Assembly (NCBI RefSeq): GCF_003946245.1
Contig: NZ_RHNN01000010.1
Coordinates: 62,001 to 126,000 of the forward strand
From: Levilactobacillus cerevisiae
GTDB taxonomy: Bacteria; Bacillota; Bacilli; Lactobacillales; Lactobacillaceae
Length of the DNA: 64,000 nt
Direction: 5' to 3'
The translations under genes were made by a program, and so were the position numbers. The notes under the pieces were generated by a model that was not told the origin of the DNA, ran no database searches, and saw nothing but the letters and a program-made list of their open reading frames with translations. This document shows, piece after piece, positions 32,535 to 40,895 of this stretch. The stretch's first letter is position 1; the number at the start of each line of letters is the position of its first letter.

Positions 32535-33062
32535 TTAGTCCGCCAGATTCAGTTCGTAAGCGTGACGGAGATTGTCACCGGGCTCGTCCACGTGAATCTC
32601 GCCGCGGTACTGGTAACCCAGGCTGGTCGCAATCGCCTGCATCCGCTGGTTCATGGCGTGCGTGTCGATCCGGAAGTTACGGACACCCTGCTGGTAGGCC
32701 TGACTAATCAGGTTAGAGAAGAAGAAATGGCTCAGGTGCTGGCCAGCAAAGTCGGCGCTCAAGGCAATCCGATGAATCGTGGCGTACGGGGCGGTCGTGT
32801 TTTGCCAACCGCTCCCATCAATTTCGTGATAATTGGGGTCGTCACCGACCACCTGGGCCGCGGTCCCGGCCACTTGACCATCAATCATCAACAGCCAGCT
32901 CTGTTGGGCCATAATATCGCGTCTAATAGCCGCTTCGTCCGGGTAGCCATCTTGCCACTGGGGACTGCCATCGGCCTTCAACAGGGCCTTAGCGTTGGCA
33001 ATAATTGGCATGATGGCTGGCACGTCAGCCGCCGTTGCGCGTTTCAAATAAATTAAACTCAT
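32535..33062 (-). CDS. GNAT-family N-acetyltransferase
   Basis: A 175-residue acetyltransferase. The fold is visible from IYLKRATAADVPAIMPIIANAKALL through WLLMIDGQVAGTAAQV to the acetyl-CoA segment TIHRIALSADFAGQHLSHFFFSNLISQAYQQGVRNFRIDTHAMNQRMQAIATSLGYQYRGEI. The helix after the central strand uses AGQHLSHF in place of the classic Q/RxxGxG/A. The substrate is unknown. The start is the ATG at 33062 with GGAGGA upstream; more upstream in-frame codons cross this site. The 158-base gap to the EAL gene shows no terminator that I can see. Confidence 0.82.
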   Translation of the reverse strand: MSLIYLKRATAADVPAIMPIIANAKALLKADGSPQWQDGYPDEAAIRRDIMAQQSWLLMIDGQVAGTAAQVVGDDPNYHEIDGSGWQNTTAPYATIHRIALSADFAGQHLSHFFFSNLISQAYQQGVRNFRIDTHAMNQRMQAIATSLGYQYRGEIHVDEPGDNLRHAYELNLAD

Positions 33063-33126
33063 TGTTCGTCCTCCATTGTTTCTCTTATAAATTCTAGAAT
33101 ACCACTTGTCAGAAAAAATGCGTAAC

Positions 33127-33156
33127 AAAAAACGAGTCTGGTATTCTCCAGACTCG
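33127..33156 (-). terminator. Terminator of the zinc-ribbon operon
   Basis: CGAGTCTGG, loop, CCAGACTCG followed by TTTTTT on the minus strand; a second GTGTGTC/GACACAC inverted repeat lies at about 33159-33189. Confidence 0.8.
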
Positions 33157-33193
33157 CGGTGTGTCTCCCAATCTCTGTTGCTGACACACGCTT

Positions 33194-34081
33194 TTAACTA
33201 TTATAGAGCGATTGAATATCATTCATGATGGAGCCACCAACAACACTCCCAATGATGAGGCTGAAGATGAAGAGGGCCACCACCAGTGACAGTTCCGCCA
33301 ACAGCACCGTGTAGAACTTATCCATGCGCGCCTGATCGACGTCATCAACAATGATGAAGATAAACGCAGCATTTAGAATCAGGTTCGCGGGAATCATAAA
33401 GATCATCAGAATCGTCAGGCTGGAAAAGTTACCGGAACCGGTGATCAAGCCCAGCAGGAAGGTGATCAGGTTGAAAATCATGAGCAGGTTGGTGGTGCCG
33501 GCAAACTGGTTCGTGAAGTCCCAGAAGTTTAGCGGCAGATTGGTCATGACTCGCCGGAATGCGTAGGCAATGCCCACGTAGATGGCGAGGATGAATACGA
33601 TGATCAGGAACAGAATCAGCCCAGTCTTGAACAGCACCCCATTCAGGTTGAGGTAGCTGGCAAACTGCGTGCTGTCGTCAAAGGAACTCATCATCCTGTT
33701 GGCCAGGTTGATGGCCTTTTGCCCCAGCAACATAAACGTGAGGACCAGCAGCAGGGCTTCCACCAGCAGGGAGATCAGGCCAAAGAAGCGGTGCGCGTCG
33801 ACCCGGGGTTGGCTGGGGTGCCGCAGGGTTTCTAAGTACCAGCTAAAATAATTGCCAGAGAATTTCTGAAATTTATTTGGGCCACTCGGTGCCGCCGTTG
33901 GTTCCGGCTGTGCTTGTGGTTGTGGCTGGGAAGCCGCCGCTTGAGCAGCTGGCCGGTCGGGTTCATTGGGCGTCGTCGGTTCAGTCGTGGCGCCTAAAGC
34001 GTACCCACATTTCGGGCAAAACTTGGCGTCAGGTTTTAATTCATTTCCACAGTGGGGACAAAATCTGGTTTGGTTAGTCAT
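33194..34081 (-). CDS. Zinc-ribbon membrane protein (DUF6574-like)
   Basis: A 295-residue membrane protein. Residues 7-27 form a zinc ribbon (CPHCGNELKPDAKFCPKCG), then a Pro/Gln/Ala-rich linker, then six predicted helices from about residue 100 (LISLLVEALLLVLTFMLLGQ onward). Similar Firmicutes proteins are found with TcaA-like genes; function is unknown. It is last in a four-gene operon (37211 to 33194) with gaps of 15-18 bases, in which every product starts with a zinc ribbon. The complex probably sits in the membrane and may respond to envelope stress (inference). Confidence 0.8.
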   Translation of the reverse strand: MTNQTRFCPHCGNELKPDAKFCPKCGYALGATTEPTTPNEPDRPAAQAAASQPQPQAQPEPTAAPSGPNKFQKFSGNYFSWYLETLRHPSQPRVDAHRFFGLISLLVEALLLVLTFMLLGQKAINLANRMMSSFDDSTQFASYLNLNGVLFKTGLILFLIIVFILAIYVGIAYAFRRVMTNLPLNFWDFTNQFAGTTNLLMIFNLITFLLGLITGSGNFSSLTILMIFMIPANLILNAAFIFIIVDDVDQARMDKFYTVLLAELSLVVALFIFSLIIGSVVGGSIMNDIQSLYNS

Positions 34082-34097
34082 CTAAATTCTCCTTGGT

Positions 34098-35606
34098 TTA
34101 AGCGTCTTCGTGGCGGTCGTCGGTCTTCACAGCGTGACCGTATTTCACAATTTCATAGCTCTGCGAGGAACTATCGTTGCCGGCAGGCTGAATCGTGGCG
34201 GTGTACTGGAAGTCTTGCACGTGGTCGTAATCGTAATCACTCAGGCTGAAGTCATATTCCACGGTAAACGTGACTTCGCTGGTTCCATTTGGTCCGGGCT
34301 TAACGCCATCGACGTTGGTAGAAATGTCCACGCCGTCCAGATCATCGTTGTGGTAGTAGCCCTGAGCCATCTTTTTCAGATCATTAAAGTATTCATTGCT
34401 CTCGCCATTGGCAAAGAAGTCCGCCATGGCATCTCCGTCGTCATCCGTGGCCTCATCCATGTCACCACTGTTGGACAGGCTCTCCGCCGCCGTAAAGACG
34501 TTCGACACCAGGTCATCGGCGTCGCTTTCAGAAATCATGTCCTTAAAGTCCAGGTTGACGTAGCTTTGGTCATCGTTCTTGGTCAGCTTCGTCGTGGGCG
34601 TGGTGGCTTTGCCGGCGCTCGAGGTGTACGCAGCATAGACGGCCATGTCAGACGTCCACGGCTCATTCTTGATTTGGTAAGTTCCGGAAGAGTTGGTGGT
34701 GCCGAGCTTCTTGCCGTTCAGGTAAACGTCGGCTCCCGGCACAGTGTCTAGTTCCACTGAAATAGTGGTCAGTTCCAAGTCATACGTCTTACTACTAGTA
34801 ATGTGATAATCGCTACTGTTGGTCAGGTTGTGCCCGCCAATTTTCCCTTTCGATTGCAGGTGGTATTCCCCGGGCACCATGGCGCTCAGCTTCTTCGTGA
34901 AGTCGTCGGTCGTGGCCGTGGCGATTTTCTGGTTATCTAGAGTGATCACGTTACCGGTATGGTTGGTGGTCACCGTGGGGTAGACCGGGCTCACGCTGAT
35001 TTGGTACTTCGGGAAGAACAGTAAGTGGTGACCACTCTGCTCGTAAACGAAGTTGCCATCCGAACTCCGCCCGCCGTTGGCCAGGTCGGCCTTCAGCGTG
35101 TTCAAGTCCTTGGCGTGGTCGCTGTAGTAACGATTGATCGGCAACAATTTCGACTTACTCAGCGTCAGATCACTGCTGGCACTGGTAAAGTCGGCGGTCA
35201 GGTGCTTGCCGCTCTTGATGTCGTTGATGGTCCGGTCCAGTGTGGCCGCTCGGGAGTAGTGGTTACTGCCCCAAACGAAGAAGCCAATCAGGGCAACGAC
35301 CACAACACCGGCGCTCCACCAGATGGTTTTCTTTTTCTTGGACCAGGGTTGGCGAGGTTGCCGTGCCGGCCGTTGAGGTGTGGTCCGTTGGCGGCTGGCT
35401 GGTGCCGGTTGTGAGGCTTGTTGCGTTTTTTGGGATTGGTCAGAAGCCGCTTGGCCACTGGTTTCCTGCGCCGTCTGCAGGTTGTACCCACAGTTTTGAC
35501 AGAAGGTGTCCGTCACCGCCACGGGTTGCCCACAGTTGGGACAAAAGTTGGTGTTACCGCCGCCGGGCTGATCATTGGCGGGGGCTGCTAATTTCGTAAA
35601 ATGCAT
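34098..35606 (-). CDS. Zinc-ribbon TcaA-like membrane-anchored protein
   Basis: A 502-residue protein with a cytosolic zinc ribbon (CPNCGQPVAVTDTFCQNCG, about 22-40), a basic linker (about 70-92), one membrane helix (IWWSAGVVVVALIGFFVW) and a large extracellular part with a PEGA-like segment (ISVELDTVPGADVYLNGKKLGTT) and an acidic NTF2-like C-terminus. The order matches staphylococcal TcaA, linked to glycopeptide response. The ATG at 35606 follows GGAGGA. It lies in the middle of the zinc-ribbon operon. A specific function is not assignable. Confidence 0.82.
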   Translation of the reverse strand: MHFTKLAAPANDQPGGGNTNFCPNCGQPVAVTDTFCQNCGYNLQTAQETSGQAASDQSQKTQQASQPAPASRQRTTPQRPARQPRQPWSKKKKTIWWSAGVVVVALIGFFVWGSNHYSRAATLDRTINDIKSGKHLTADFTSASSDLTLSKSKLLPINRYYSDHAKDLNTLKADLANGGRSSDGNFVYEQSGHHLLFFPKYQISVSPVYPTVTTNHTGNVITLDNQKIATATTDDFTKKLSAMVPGEYHLQSKGKIGGHNLTNSSDYHITSSKTYDLELTTISVELDTVPGADVYLNGKKLGTTNSSGTYQIKNEPWTSDMAVYAAYTSSAGKATTPTTKLTKNDDQSYVNLDFKDMISESDADDLVSNVFTAAESLSNSGDMDEATDDDGDAMADFFANGESNEYFNDLKKMAQGYYHNDDLDGVDISTNVDGVKPGPNGTSEVTFTVEYDFSLSDYDYDHVQDFQYTATIQPAGNDSSSQSYEIVKYGHAVKTDDRHEDA

Positions 35607-35624
35607 GATTGAATCCTCCAGTAA

Positions 35625-36065
35625 TTAATGTTGCGTATCGACAATTAAAGCTTCACCGTACAGGCAGAGTTGACTGGGCTGCATCGGTTCCGGCTGAATG
35701 GTGACCCGCGTCACGCCGTCGTAGCCCTTGGCCAGTAGCAGCGCGTAAACGTGTTTCATCAAATCTTCCCAGGCGGCCTTCGCCCCAGCTTGCGGGGTCA
35801 CGTCGCTCTCGGCAAACATCAGACCCGCGGAACGGTAGCCTGCGGGGATGGTTTGGTCCGCCGTGATTTTAAAATTCTTGGTCTGGGCCACTTCATCCGG
35901 CGTTAGTTCCAGGTCGAACAGGGGAAACGTCTGGTCGGCTGCGTGGGGAATTAGCGCGTACTCGTCGGCGGTCGTCAGGGTGGTGCCACATTTCAAACAG
36001 AAGTTAGCGTCCGCGGCGTTCTGGTTGCCGCACTTGGAACAGATCCGGTAGTAGGTTTGTTTCAT
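35625..36065 (-). CDS. Small soluble zinc-ribbon protein
   Basis: A 146-residue protein with an N-terminal zinc ribbon (CSKCGNQNAADANFCLKCG) and a C-terminal domain (about 60-146) without membrane helix: AGYRSAGLMFAESDVTPQAGAKAAWEDLMKHVYALLLAKGYDGVTRVTIQP, ending LYGEALIVD. That part resembles the YbjQ/heavy-metal-binding fold (SAGLMF..., A..DLM..A...GYDGV), a weak resemblance only. The ATG at 36065 has GGAAAGG at nine bases; the ATG at 36074 abuts that site. It is co-transcribed with three other zinc-ribbon genes. Confidence 0.75.
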   Translation of the reverse strand: MKQTYYRICSKCGNQNAADANFCLKCGTTLTTADEYALIPHAADQTFPLFDLELTPDEVAQTKNFKITADQTIPAGYRSAGLMFAESDVTPQAGAKAAWEDLMKHVYALLLAKGYDGVTRVTIQPEPMQPSQLCLYGEALIVDTQH

Positions 36066-36080
36066 GGGACTCATCCTTTC

Positions 36081-37211
36081 CTAATCGTCGACGTCAACGG
36101 TTTCAAATTTGCCATCGGCGGAATTATATTCAGCTAAAATATCGTGGATATCATCGTAGCGATACGTGCCTTCGTGATCACCGGAATCGTTGTCGTACAG
36201 CTTGATTTCGGTCACGTGGGCGGCCGGTGAGGACTCGGTGTAGGTGTAATCGTCTTCGTCGATGTCGTCGGCGTCGCTCAGTTCGTCCATGGCCGTTTGA
36301 GCTTCGACGGACAGGTCATCATAGCTGTCGCCGGAATCCGTGTCGCTACTGTCGTCGTCATCGTCGCTGTTGGTCGTATTGTCCTCGACCTTGCCGCCGG
36401 TTGCGTCGGTGACGGTCGACTCGTCTTCGTTGTCGTTGGTGACGTCGTGGCCCTTTTTGGTGCTGGTCACAATCAGGTCGATCGACTTATTCACGGCGTT
36501 GCTGGCGACTAAATTGGCGCTCACGCTGGCCTTAGACTGACTGCCGGACAGCTTAAACGTGTAGTGACCGGGAAACAGCGGGCCCGCCTTGTAGGTGTAG
36601 TGGTCGTTCTTCGAGGTGACCAGCGCCTTGCCGTTGGCCATCAAGGTGGCGTTGGCGACGTTGGTCGTCAGCACGGGATGCATGGTGGTCACCCGCAATT
36701 TGTAAATTGGAAAGATCAGGAAACTGTGGCCGGCCGTCTCCAGCGTAAACGTGTGGTCGCGGGTCTCACCGGACTTTTGCAGGTCGGCCTTCATGGCCTT
36801 AACGTAGTTCGGATGTTGCCGCGCGTACGTTAACAGCAGCTGTACCGTGTCACCGGTGATCTTTAAATTAGGATTGTCGCTAACCAATTTTTTGGCGAAA
36901 TCGTTACTCTGGTTTTCGGTAATGTCGTCGGTCATCGTGGCAATCTGTTTCTCCTTGCCAGCCTGTTTGTTGTAAAAGGAGCCGGCTAGGACGATCACGA
37001 CAATCACAGCGACGGCGAGGATGCACCAGACACCGCGGGTGAACCACTTCGACCGGTGTTTGCCAGGCTTGGGTGCCTTACCGTGGTGGCGTGAACGATG
37101 GGGCTTCGTGGCCGTCGCCTGTGCTGGGGCGGTCCGCAGGTCAAAGCCACAATGTTCACAGAAAATACTATCGGCAGCCACGGATTGGTGGCAGTTTGGA
37201 CAAGTTTTCAA
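36081..37211 (-). CDS. Zinc-ribbon TcaA-like protein with acidic tail
   Basis: A 376-residue membrane-anchored protein that opens the operon. Zinc ribbon CPNCHQSVAADSIFCEHCG (residues 4-22), a basic His/Lys-rich linker, one helix (GVWCILAVAVIVVIVLAGSF), a TcaA-like extracellular region (HPNYVKAMKADLQ, YKAGPLFPGHYTFKLSG) and a strongly acidic Asp/Ser/Thr stretch (about residues 255-330, including DDDDDSSDTDSGDSYDD). The TTG start at 37211 lies seven bases after GGAGG. The extracellular half is related to the 34098 protein, so the operon contains a duplicated sensor-like module. Confidence 0.8.
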   Translation of the reverse strand: MKTCPNCHQSVAADSIFCEHCGFDLRTAPAQATATKPHRSRHHGKAPKPGKHRSKWFTRGVWCILAVAVIVVIVLAGSFYNKQAGKEKQIATMTDDITENQSNDFAKKLVSDNPNLKITGDTVQLLLTYARQHPNYVKAMKADLQKSGETRDHTFTLETAGHSFLIFPIYKLRVTTMHPVLTTNVANATLMANGKALVTSKNDHYTYKAGPLFPGHYTFKLSGSQSKASVSANLVASNAVNKSIDLIVTSTKKGHDVTNDNEDESTVTDATGGKVEDNTTNSDDDDDSSDTDSGDSYDDLSVEAQTAMDELSDADDIDEDDYTYTESSPAAHVTEIKLYDNDSGDHEGTYRYDDIHDILAEYNSADGKFETVDVDD

Positions 37212-37401
37212 TTGTGTTCCTCCTCAGGCGTAGCGTGCAGGGGACGAAAAAAGGCTGGCATTCGCGTTTCTTGAAGCTCTCCGCGTTAGCTCAGCCCATT
37301 AGATTAAGCGACGTTTGATTATGTATGTCCTGAACAGACGATCACGAAAATACTTACTACCCAACACGCTACTAAAATATTAAGTTTTTGCTACGTTTAC
37401 T

Positions 37402-37407
37402 ATTATA
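37402..37407 (-). promoter_or_regulatory. -10 box of the zinc-ribbon operon
   Basis: TATAAT on the minus strand about 190 bases before the TTG start; the -35 box is weak. The leader 37212-37400 contains no other element I recognise. Confidence 0.4.
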
Positions 37408-37450
37408 CGCTAATAGTAGTTCAGTGGAAGGCCTGTTTTCACAAATTAGT

Positions 37451-37506
37451 TGACATTGGTCATGTTGACGGCTAGAGTAAGCGTATTGTAAAATGACTAG
37501 TGGTCA
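37451..37506 (+). promoter_or_regulatory. TetR-type operators and promoter
   Basis: TGACATTGGTCA (37451-37462) and TGACTAGTGGTCA (37494-37506) are matching dyads (TGAC...GTCA) on either side of a promoter with TTGACG (about 37466) and TAAAAT. They are good candidates for autoregulatory sites of the TetR protein. Confidence 0.55.
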
Positions 37507-37525
37507 ATTTTGAAGGAGGTCCCTA

Positions 37526-38200
37526 ATGAGTAATACCTTGTCCACTGCACAGAAGGATACCAAAGCCCAGCACATCGCGACCGCCGCGGGGGAACTCTTC
37601 ACCCAGCAGGCATTCGCCGACATCTCCGTCGCCGACATTGCCCAGCGCGCTGGCGTGGCAAAGGGGACCCTGTTTAACTACTACCACACCAAGGAAAATA
37701 TCTTCATGACGTTACTCTTAAACGGCTATCAGCGATATTTTGTGACGCTAAGCGCGACATTCCGTGACGATCCCGTGCACACCGCCCAACAGCTCAAGGA
37801 ACGCTTGCTGGCAGAGACTAGCCATCTGATTGCCGACCACGCCACTTTGGTACGGCTCAACGCGCTGCGGGGCCCCGTGCTGGAACCGCACGCCGACCGG
37901 GAACAAACCTTGGCCGGTCGCCAAGCCCTGTACGCCGCGAACCTGGCATTAGGGCAGACACTAGCGACGCAATTGCCCGGTCTCAGCGTGACCGCGGCGA
38001 GTCACCTCTTCGTGAGCCAAAGCGCCATCATAAGTGGTCTCATGAACCTCACGGGGTTGGACCGCTTCAACCGTACCGCCCTTGAGACGGACTTTCCCGC
38101 CTTTCAAGTTAACTTAGAAACCGAGGCCCGCCAAACGTTTGGCTACTACCTCGACGGCATCCTTCAGGAGGAACTTCATGCAAATTCAAAACGTTCGTAA
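37526..38200 (+). CDS. TetR/AcrR-family regulator
   Basis: A 224-residue regulator. The HTH is AQHIATAAGELFTQQAFADISVADIAQRAGVAKGTLFNYYHTKENIF (about 14-60); the ligand-binding half is helical and unspecific. AAGGAGG precedes the ATG. The gene overlaps the LepA-like GTPase gene by 23 bases, so both come from one transcript and the regulator likely controls its partner through the TGAC/GTCA dyads upstream. The inducing ligand is unknown; the upstream divergent zinc-ribbon operon may share the control region. Confidence 0.9.
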   Translation: MSNTLSTAQKDTKAQHIATAAGELFTQQAFADISVADIAQRAGVAKGTLFNYYHTKENIFMTLLLNGYQRYFVTLSATFRDDPVHTAQQLKERLLAETSHLIADHATLVRLNALRGPVLEPHADREQTLAGRQALYAANLALGQTLATQLPGLSVTAASHLFVSQSAIISGLMNLTGLDRFNRTALETDFPAFQVNLETEARQTFGYYLDGILQEELHANSKRS

Positions 38201-39974
38201 CTTTGCCATCATTGCCCACATCGACCACGGTAAATCAACGCTGGCCGACCGCATCATGGAACAGACCAAAACCGTGTCCGACCGCGAAAGCCAAGCGCAA
38301 CTACTCGACGATTTGGCCGTGGAACAGGCCCACGGGGTCACCGTTAAATCCCGAACCGTCCGTAATTATTACCAGGCTGATGACGGCCAGGAGTACACCT
38401 ATAATTTTATTGATACCCCGGGACACGTCGATTTCACCTACGAGGTATCTAAGAGTCTGGCCGCCAGTGACGGCGCGCTGTTACTGGTCGACGCGACCCA
38501 GGGCGTTCAGGCGCAGACTGTCGCTAACTTACGGTTAGCTCAGGAGAACCATCTGACCGTGATCCCGGTTATCAACAAGATTGATGCGGCCGCCGCTGAC
38601 GTTGACCGGACCGCCGAACAGATTCGTGCGCTCGCCCCAGAGTTTGCTGACGTGACCATGCTTAAGATTTCCGCCAAGACGGGGCTGGGCGTGCACGACG
38701 TCATGGAAGCCATCCACACCACGATTCCGGCGCCGACTGGTGATGCTCAGCAGCCACTCAAGGCGCTGGTTTTTGACTCGCAGTATGACGCCTTCAAGGG
38801 CATCATCGCCTACGTCCGGCTGATGGACGGACAATTAAAGCCGAACGATAAGCTGAAATTAATGGCGACCGAGCAACCGGTAACTGCCAACGAAATCGGC
38901 ATCTTTGCCCCGCAACGGGTGGCGGCCAAACAGCTCGTGGCGGGCGACGTGGGCTACGTGGTGACCGGCCTGAAGGACCCACAAGCACTGCGTGTCGGGG
39001 ATACGTTGACCAGTGTAGCAACACCCACGGCGACCGCTTTGCCCGGTTACCAGCCGTCCCAGTCGATGGTCTTCGCGGGCTTCTATCCGCAAGGAGATCA
39101 CTACCACGACCTCCAATTGGCCGTGGAAAAATTGGCGTTGAACGACGCGTCATTTCACTACCGACCAGAGAGCTCCGATGCGCTGGGTGCCGGCTTCCGT
39201 TGCGGGTTCTTAGGCATTTTCCATTTACAAATCATCCGCGAACGCCTGCATGACGAGTACGGCCTCGACGTCTTAACCACGGCGCCCAACGTGACCTACC
39301 GCGTGCATGTGAAAAATGTGGATGAACCCCTCATCGTTGACAATCCAATCAAGTTCCCCGATTACAGCCAAATTGATTACGTGGAGGAACCGCTGGCGAT
39401 TGCGACCATCACCACGACCAGTGAAAGCCTGAGCGACGTGATGAAGCTAGCGACCCAGCACAAGGGTGAACTCCAGGACATGCGCAACCAGGGGGACTTG
39501 GTGGTCCTCGACTACCAGTTGCCGTTCGCGGAAATTGCGTACGACTTCTTCAACGCCCTGAAGTCGGTTTCTCACGGCTACGCGACGCTGACGACCGAGT
39601 TGGCGGGCTACGACATCGCCGACGTGGTCAAGGTGGAAGTCCACGTGAATTACGCCAGAGTCGATGCCCTGTCGTTCGTGGTTCACAGAGAAGACGCGCC
39701 GCAGATGGCCCAGGAGCTGGTGCACAAATTAAAGTTCGTGATTCCCCGCAAACTGAACCCCATGCCGGTCCAATCGGTGGTGGAGGGGAAAGCACTGGCC
39801 AGAGTTGACGTGCCACCGTTACGTAAGAACGCCGCGGCCAACGGTGAAAAACGCAGCACATCCAAGAAGCAAGCCCTGCTCCGCCGCCAAAGCGTGAACA
39901 AGCGCCAGGCAGCCCATAGTGACATTGAGTTGCCGCAGGAGGTTTTCAACGCGGTGTTGGATTTGGAAAAGTAG
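38178..39974 (+). CDS. LepA/EF-4-like GTPase paralogue
   Basis: A 598-residue translational GTPase close in length to LepA. G1 AHIDHGKST (13-21), G3 DTPGHVD (79-85) with His83, and G4 NKID (133-136) are intact, and domains II-V follow. The effector region reads DDLAVEQAHGVTVKSRTV instead of the LepA MDLERERGITIK. The LepA tip segment CYGGD..RK is replaced by ANGEKRSTSKK. This is a second, divergent LepA type (LepA2) seen in lactobacilli, not the housekeeping gene (family recollection). GGAGGAA precedes the ATG at 38178 inside the TetR gene. A terminator follows. Confidence 0.88.
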   Translation: MQIQNVRNFAIIAHIDHGKSTLADRIMEQTKTVSDRESQAQLLDDLAVEQAHGVTVKSRTVRNYYQADDGQEYTYNFIDTPGHVDFTYEVSKSLAASDGALLLVDATQGVQAQTVANLRLAQENHLTVIPVINKIDAAAADVDRTAEQIRALAPEFADVTMLKISAKTGLGVHDVMEAIHTTIPAPTGDAQQPLKALVFDSQYDAFKGIIAYVRLMDGQLKPNDKLKLMATEQPVTANEIGIFAPQRVAAKQLVAGDVGYVVTGLKDPQALRVGDTLTSVATPTATALPGYQPSQSMVFAGFYPQGDHYHDLQLAVEKLALNDASFHYRPESSDALGAGFRCGFLGIFHLQIIRERLHDEYGLDVLTTAPNVTYRVHVKNVDEPLIVDNPIKFPDYSQIDYVEEPLAIATITTTSESLSDVMKLATQHKGELQDMRNQGDLVVLDYQLPFAEIAYDFFNALKSVSHGYATLTTELAGYDIADVVKVEVHVNYARVDALSFVVHREDAPQMAQELVHKLKFVIPRKLNPMPVQSVVEGKALARVDVPPLRKNAAANGEKRSTSKKQALLRRQSVNKRQAAHSDIELPQEVFNAVLDLEK

Positions 39975-40014
39975 ACTGGAACAAGTGAAACGCAATTGAG
40001 AAAAGGTCAAAAGA

Positions 40015-40060
40015 TAAGCCTGGCGCATGATTCGGATTGAATCGGCGGCAGGCTTTTTAG
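40015..40060 (+). terminator. Intrinsic terminator after the LepA-like gene
   Basis: AAGCCTG ... CAGGCTT with a following T-run. From here to 40244 there is no gene that I can support; a 45-codon frame at 40061-40198 lacks a ribosome binding site. Confidence 0.7.
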
Positions 40061-40244
40061 ATGGTGGAACGGTTGGGGATGATGATTGGTGTAATGGAAA
40101 AGGTATCAAAACTTTTGGAACGTGTTGCTGAAACAGAGAAATGTGTCGATAGATTAATGTTGTGTCAGCTATTGAAGAGTTCGGCTAAATTTTTTTGAGC
40201 TAATGTAAGTGGTACATCCAATCTTAATAGGAGAAAAGCCACAT

Positions 40245-40890
40245 CGTCTTTGACGGGCTAACGCTGTGTAAGCCGCAGGGATGGTGAAAATAGGCTTAGC
40301 CGTGGGAATCCACTTGACGGCAGGAGGCCGTCAAGTGGATTGGTAGCCTTGAGACGCGCACCTCAGGGGCTCAAAACTAAGTCTGAAGACCGCACTACGG
40401 CTTCAGACGTCCGCCCACAGCGAACCAGTCCAAACGACTGAACACAAACAGAGAAACGCACGCCGTCTTTGATGGGTTAACGCTGTGTCAACCGCAAGGA
40501 TGGTGAAAATAGGCTAAGCCGTGGGAATCCGCTTGGCGGCAGGAGGCCGTCAAGTGGATTGGTAGCCTTGAGACGCGCACCTCAGCGGCTCAAAGCTAAG
40601 TCTGAAGACCGCACTACGGCTTCAGACGTCCGCCCACAGCGAACCAGTCCAAACGACTGAACACAAACAGAGAAAAACACGCCGTCTTTGACGGGCTAAC
40701 GCTGTGTAAGCCGCAGGGATGGTGAAAATAGGCTAAGCCGTGGGAATCCACTTGACGGCAAGGGCCGTCAAGTGGATTGGTAGTTTTGAGACGCGCACCT
40801 CAGCGGCTCGAAACTAAGTCTGAAGACCGCGCTCCGGCTTCAGACGTCCGCCCACAGCGCTCCAGTCCTATTTTCACCATCCCGGAGGCG
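40245..40890. repeat. F2 structured repeat, triple array
   Basis: Three units start at 40245, 40464 and 40683, an exact 219-bp period. Each has a GGATGGTGAAAATAGG segment, a 12-bp hairpin (CCACTTGACGGC/GCCGTCAAGTGG, with G-U replacements in unit 2 when read on the plus strand), a TTGAG/CTCAA arm and a GTCTGAAG/CTTCAGAC hairpin. The array is closed by an inverted copy of the first segment: GGGATGGTGAAAATAGG (40278-40294) and CCTATTTTCACCATCCC (40867-40883). It lies between the LepA-like gene and the NUDIX gene, ending six bases from the NUDIX stop codon. Confidence 0.7.
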
Positions 40891-40895
40891 ACCCC

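Noticed and set aside
40061-40198. 45-codon ORF after the LepA-like gene
   Set aside because: No ribosome binding site, overlaps the terminator tail, no recognisable product.
40867-40883. Small peptide (MVKxG...RCGR) at the start of F2 elements
   Set aside because: The ATG lies in the inverted repeat, which explains its conservation; the preceding CCTCC is the opposite of a ribosome binding site.
40245-40890. CRISPR array
   Set aside because: The repeat unit is 219 bp, contiguous and without unique spacers; no cas genes are in the window.
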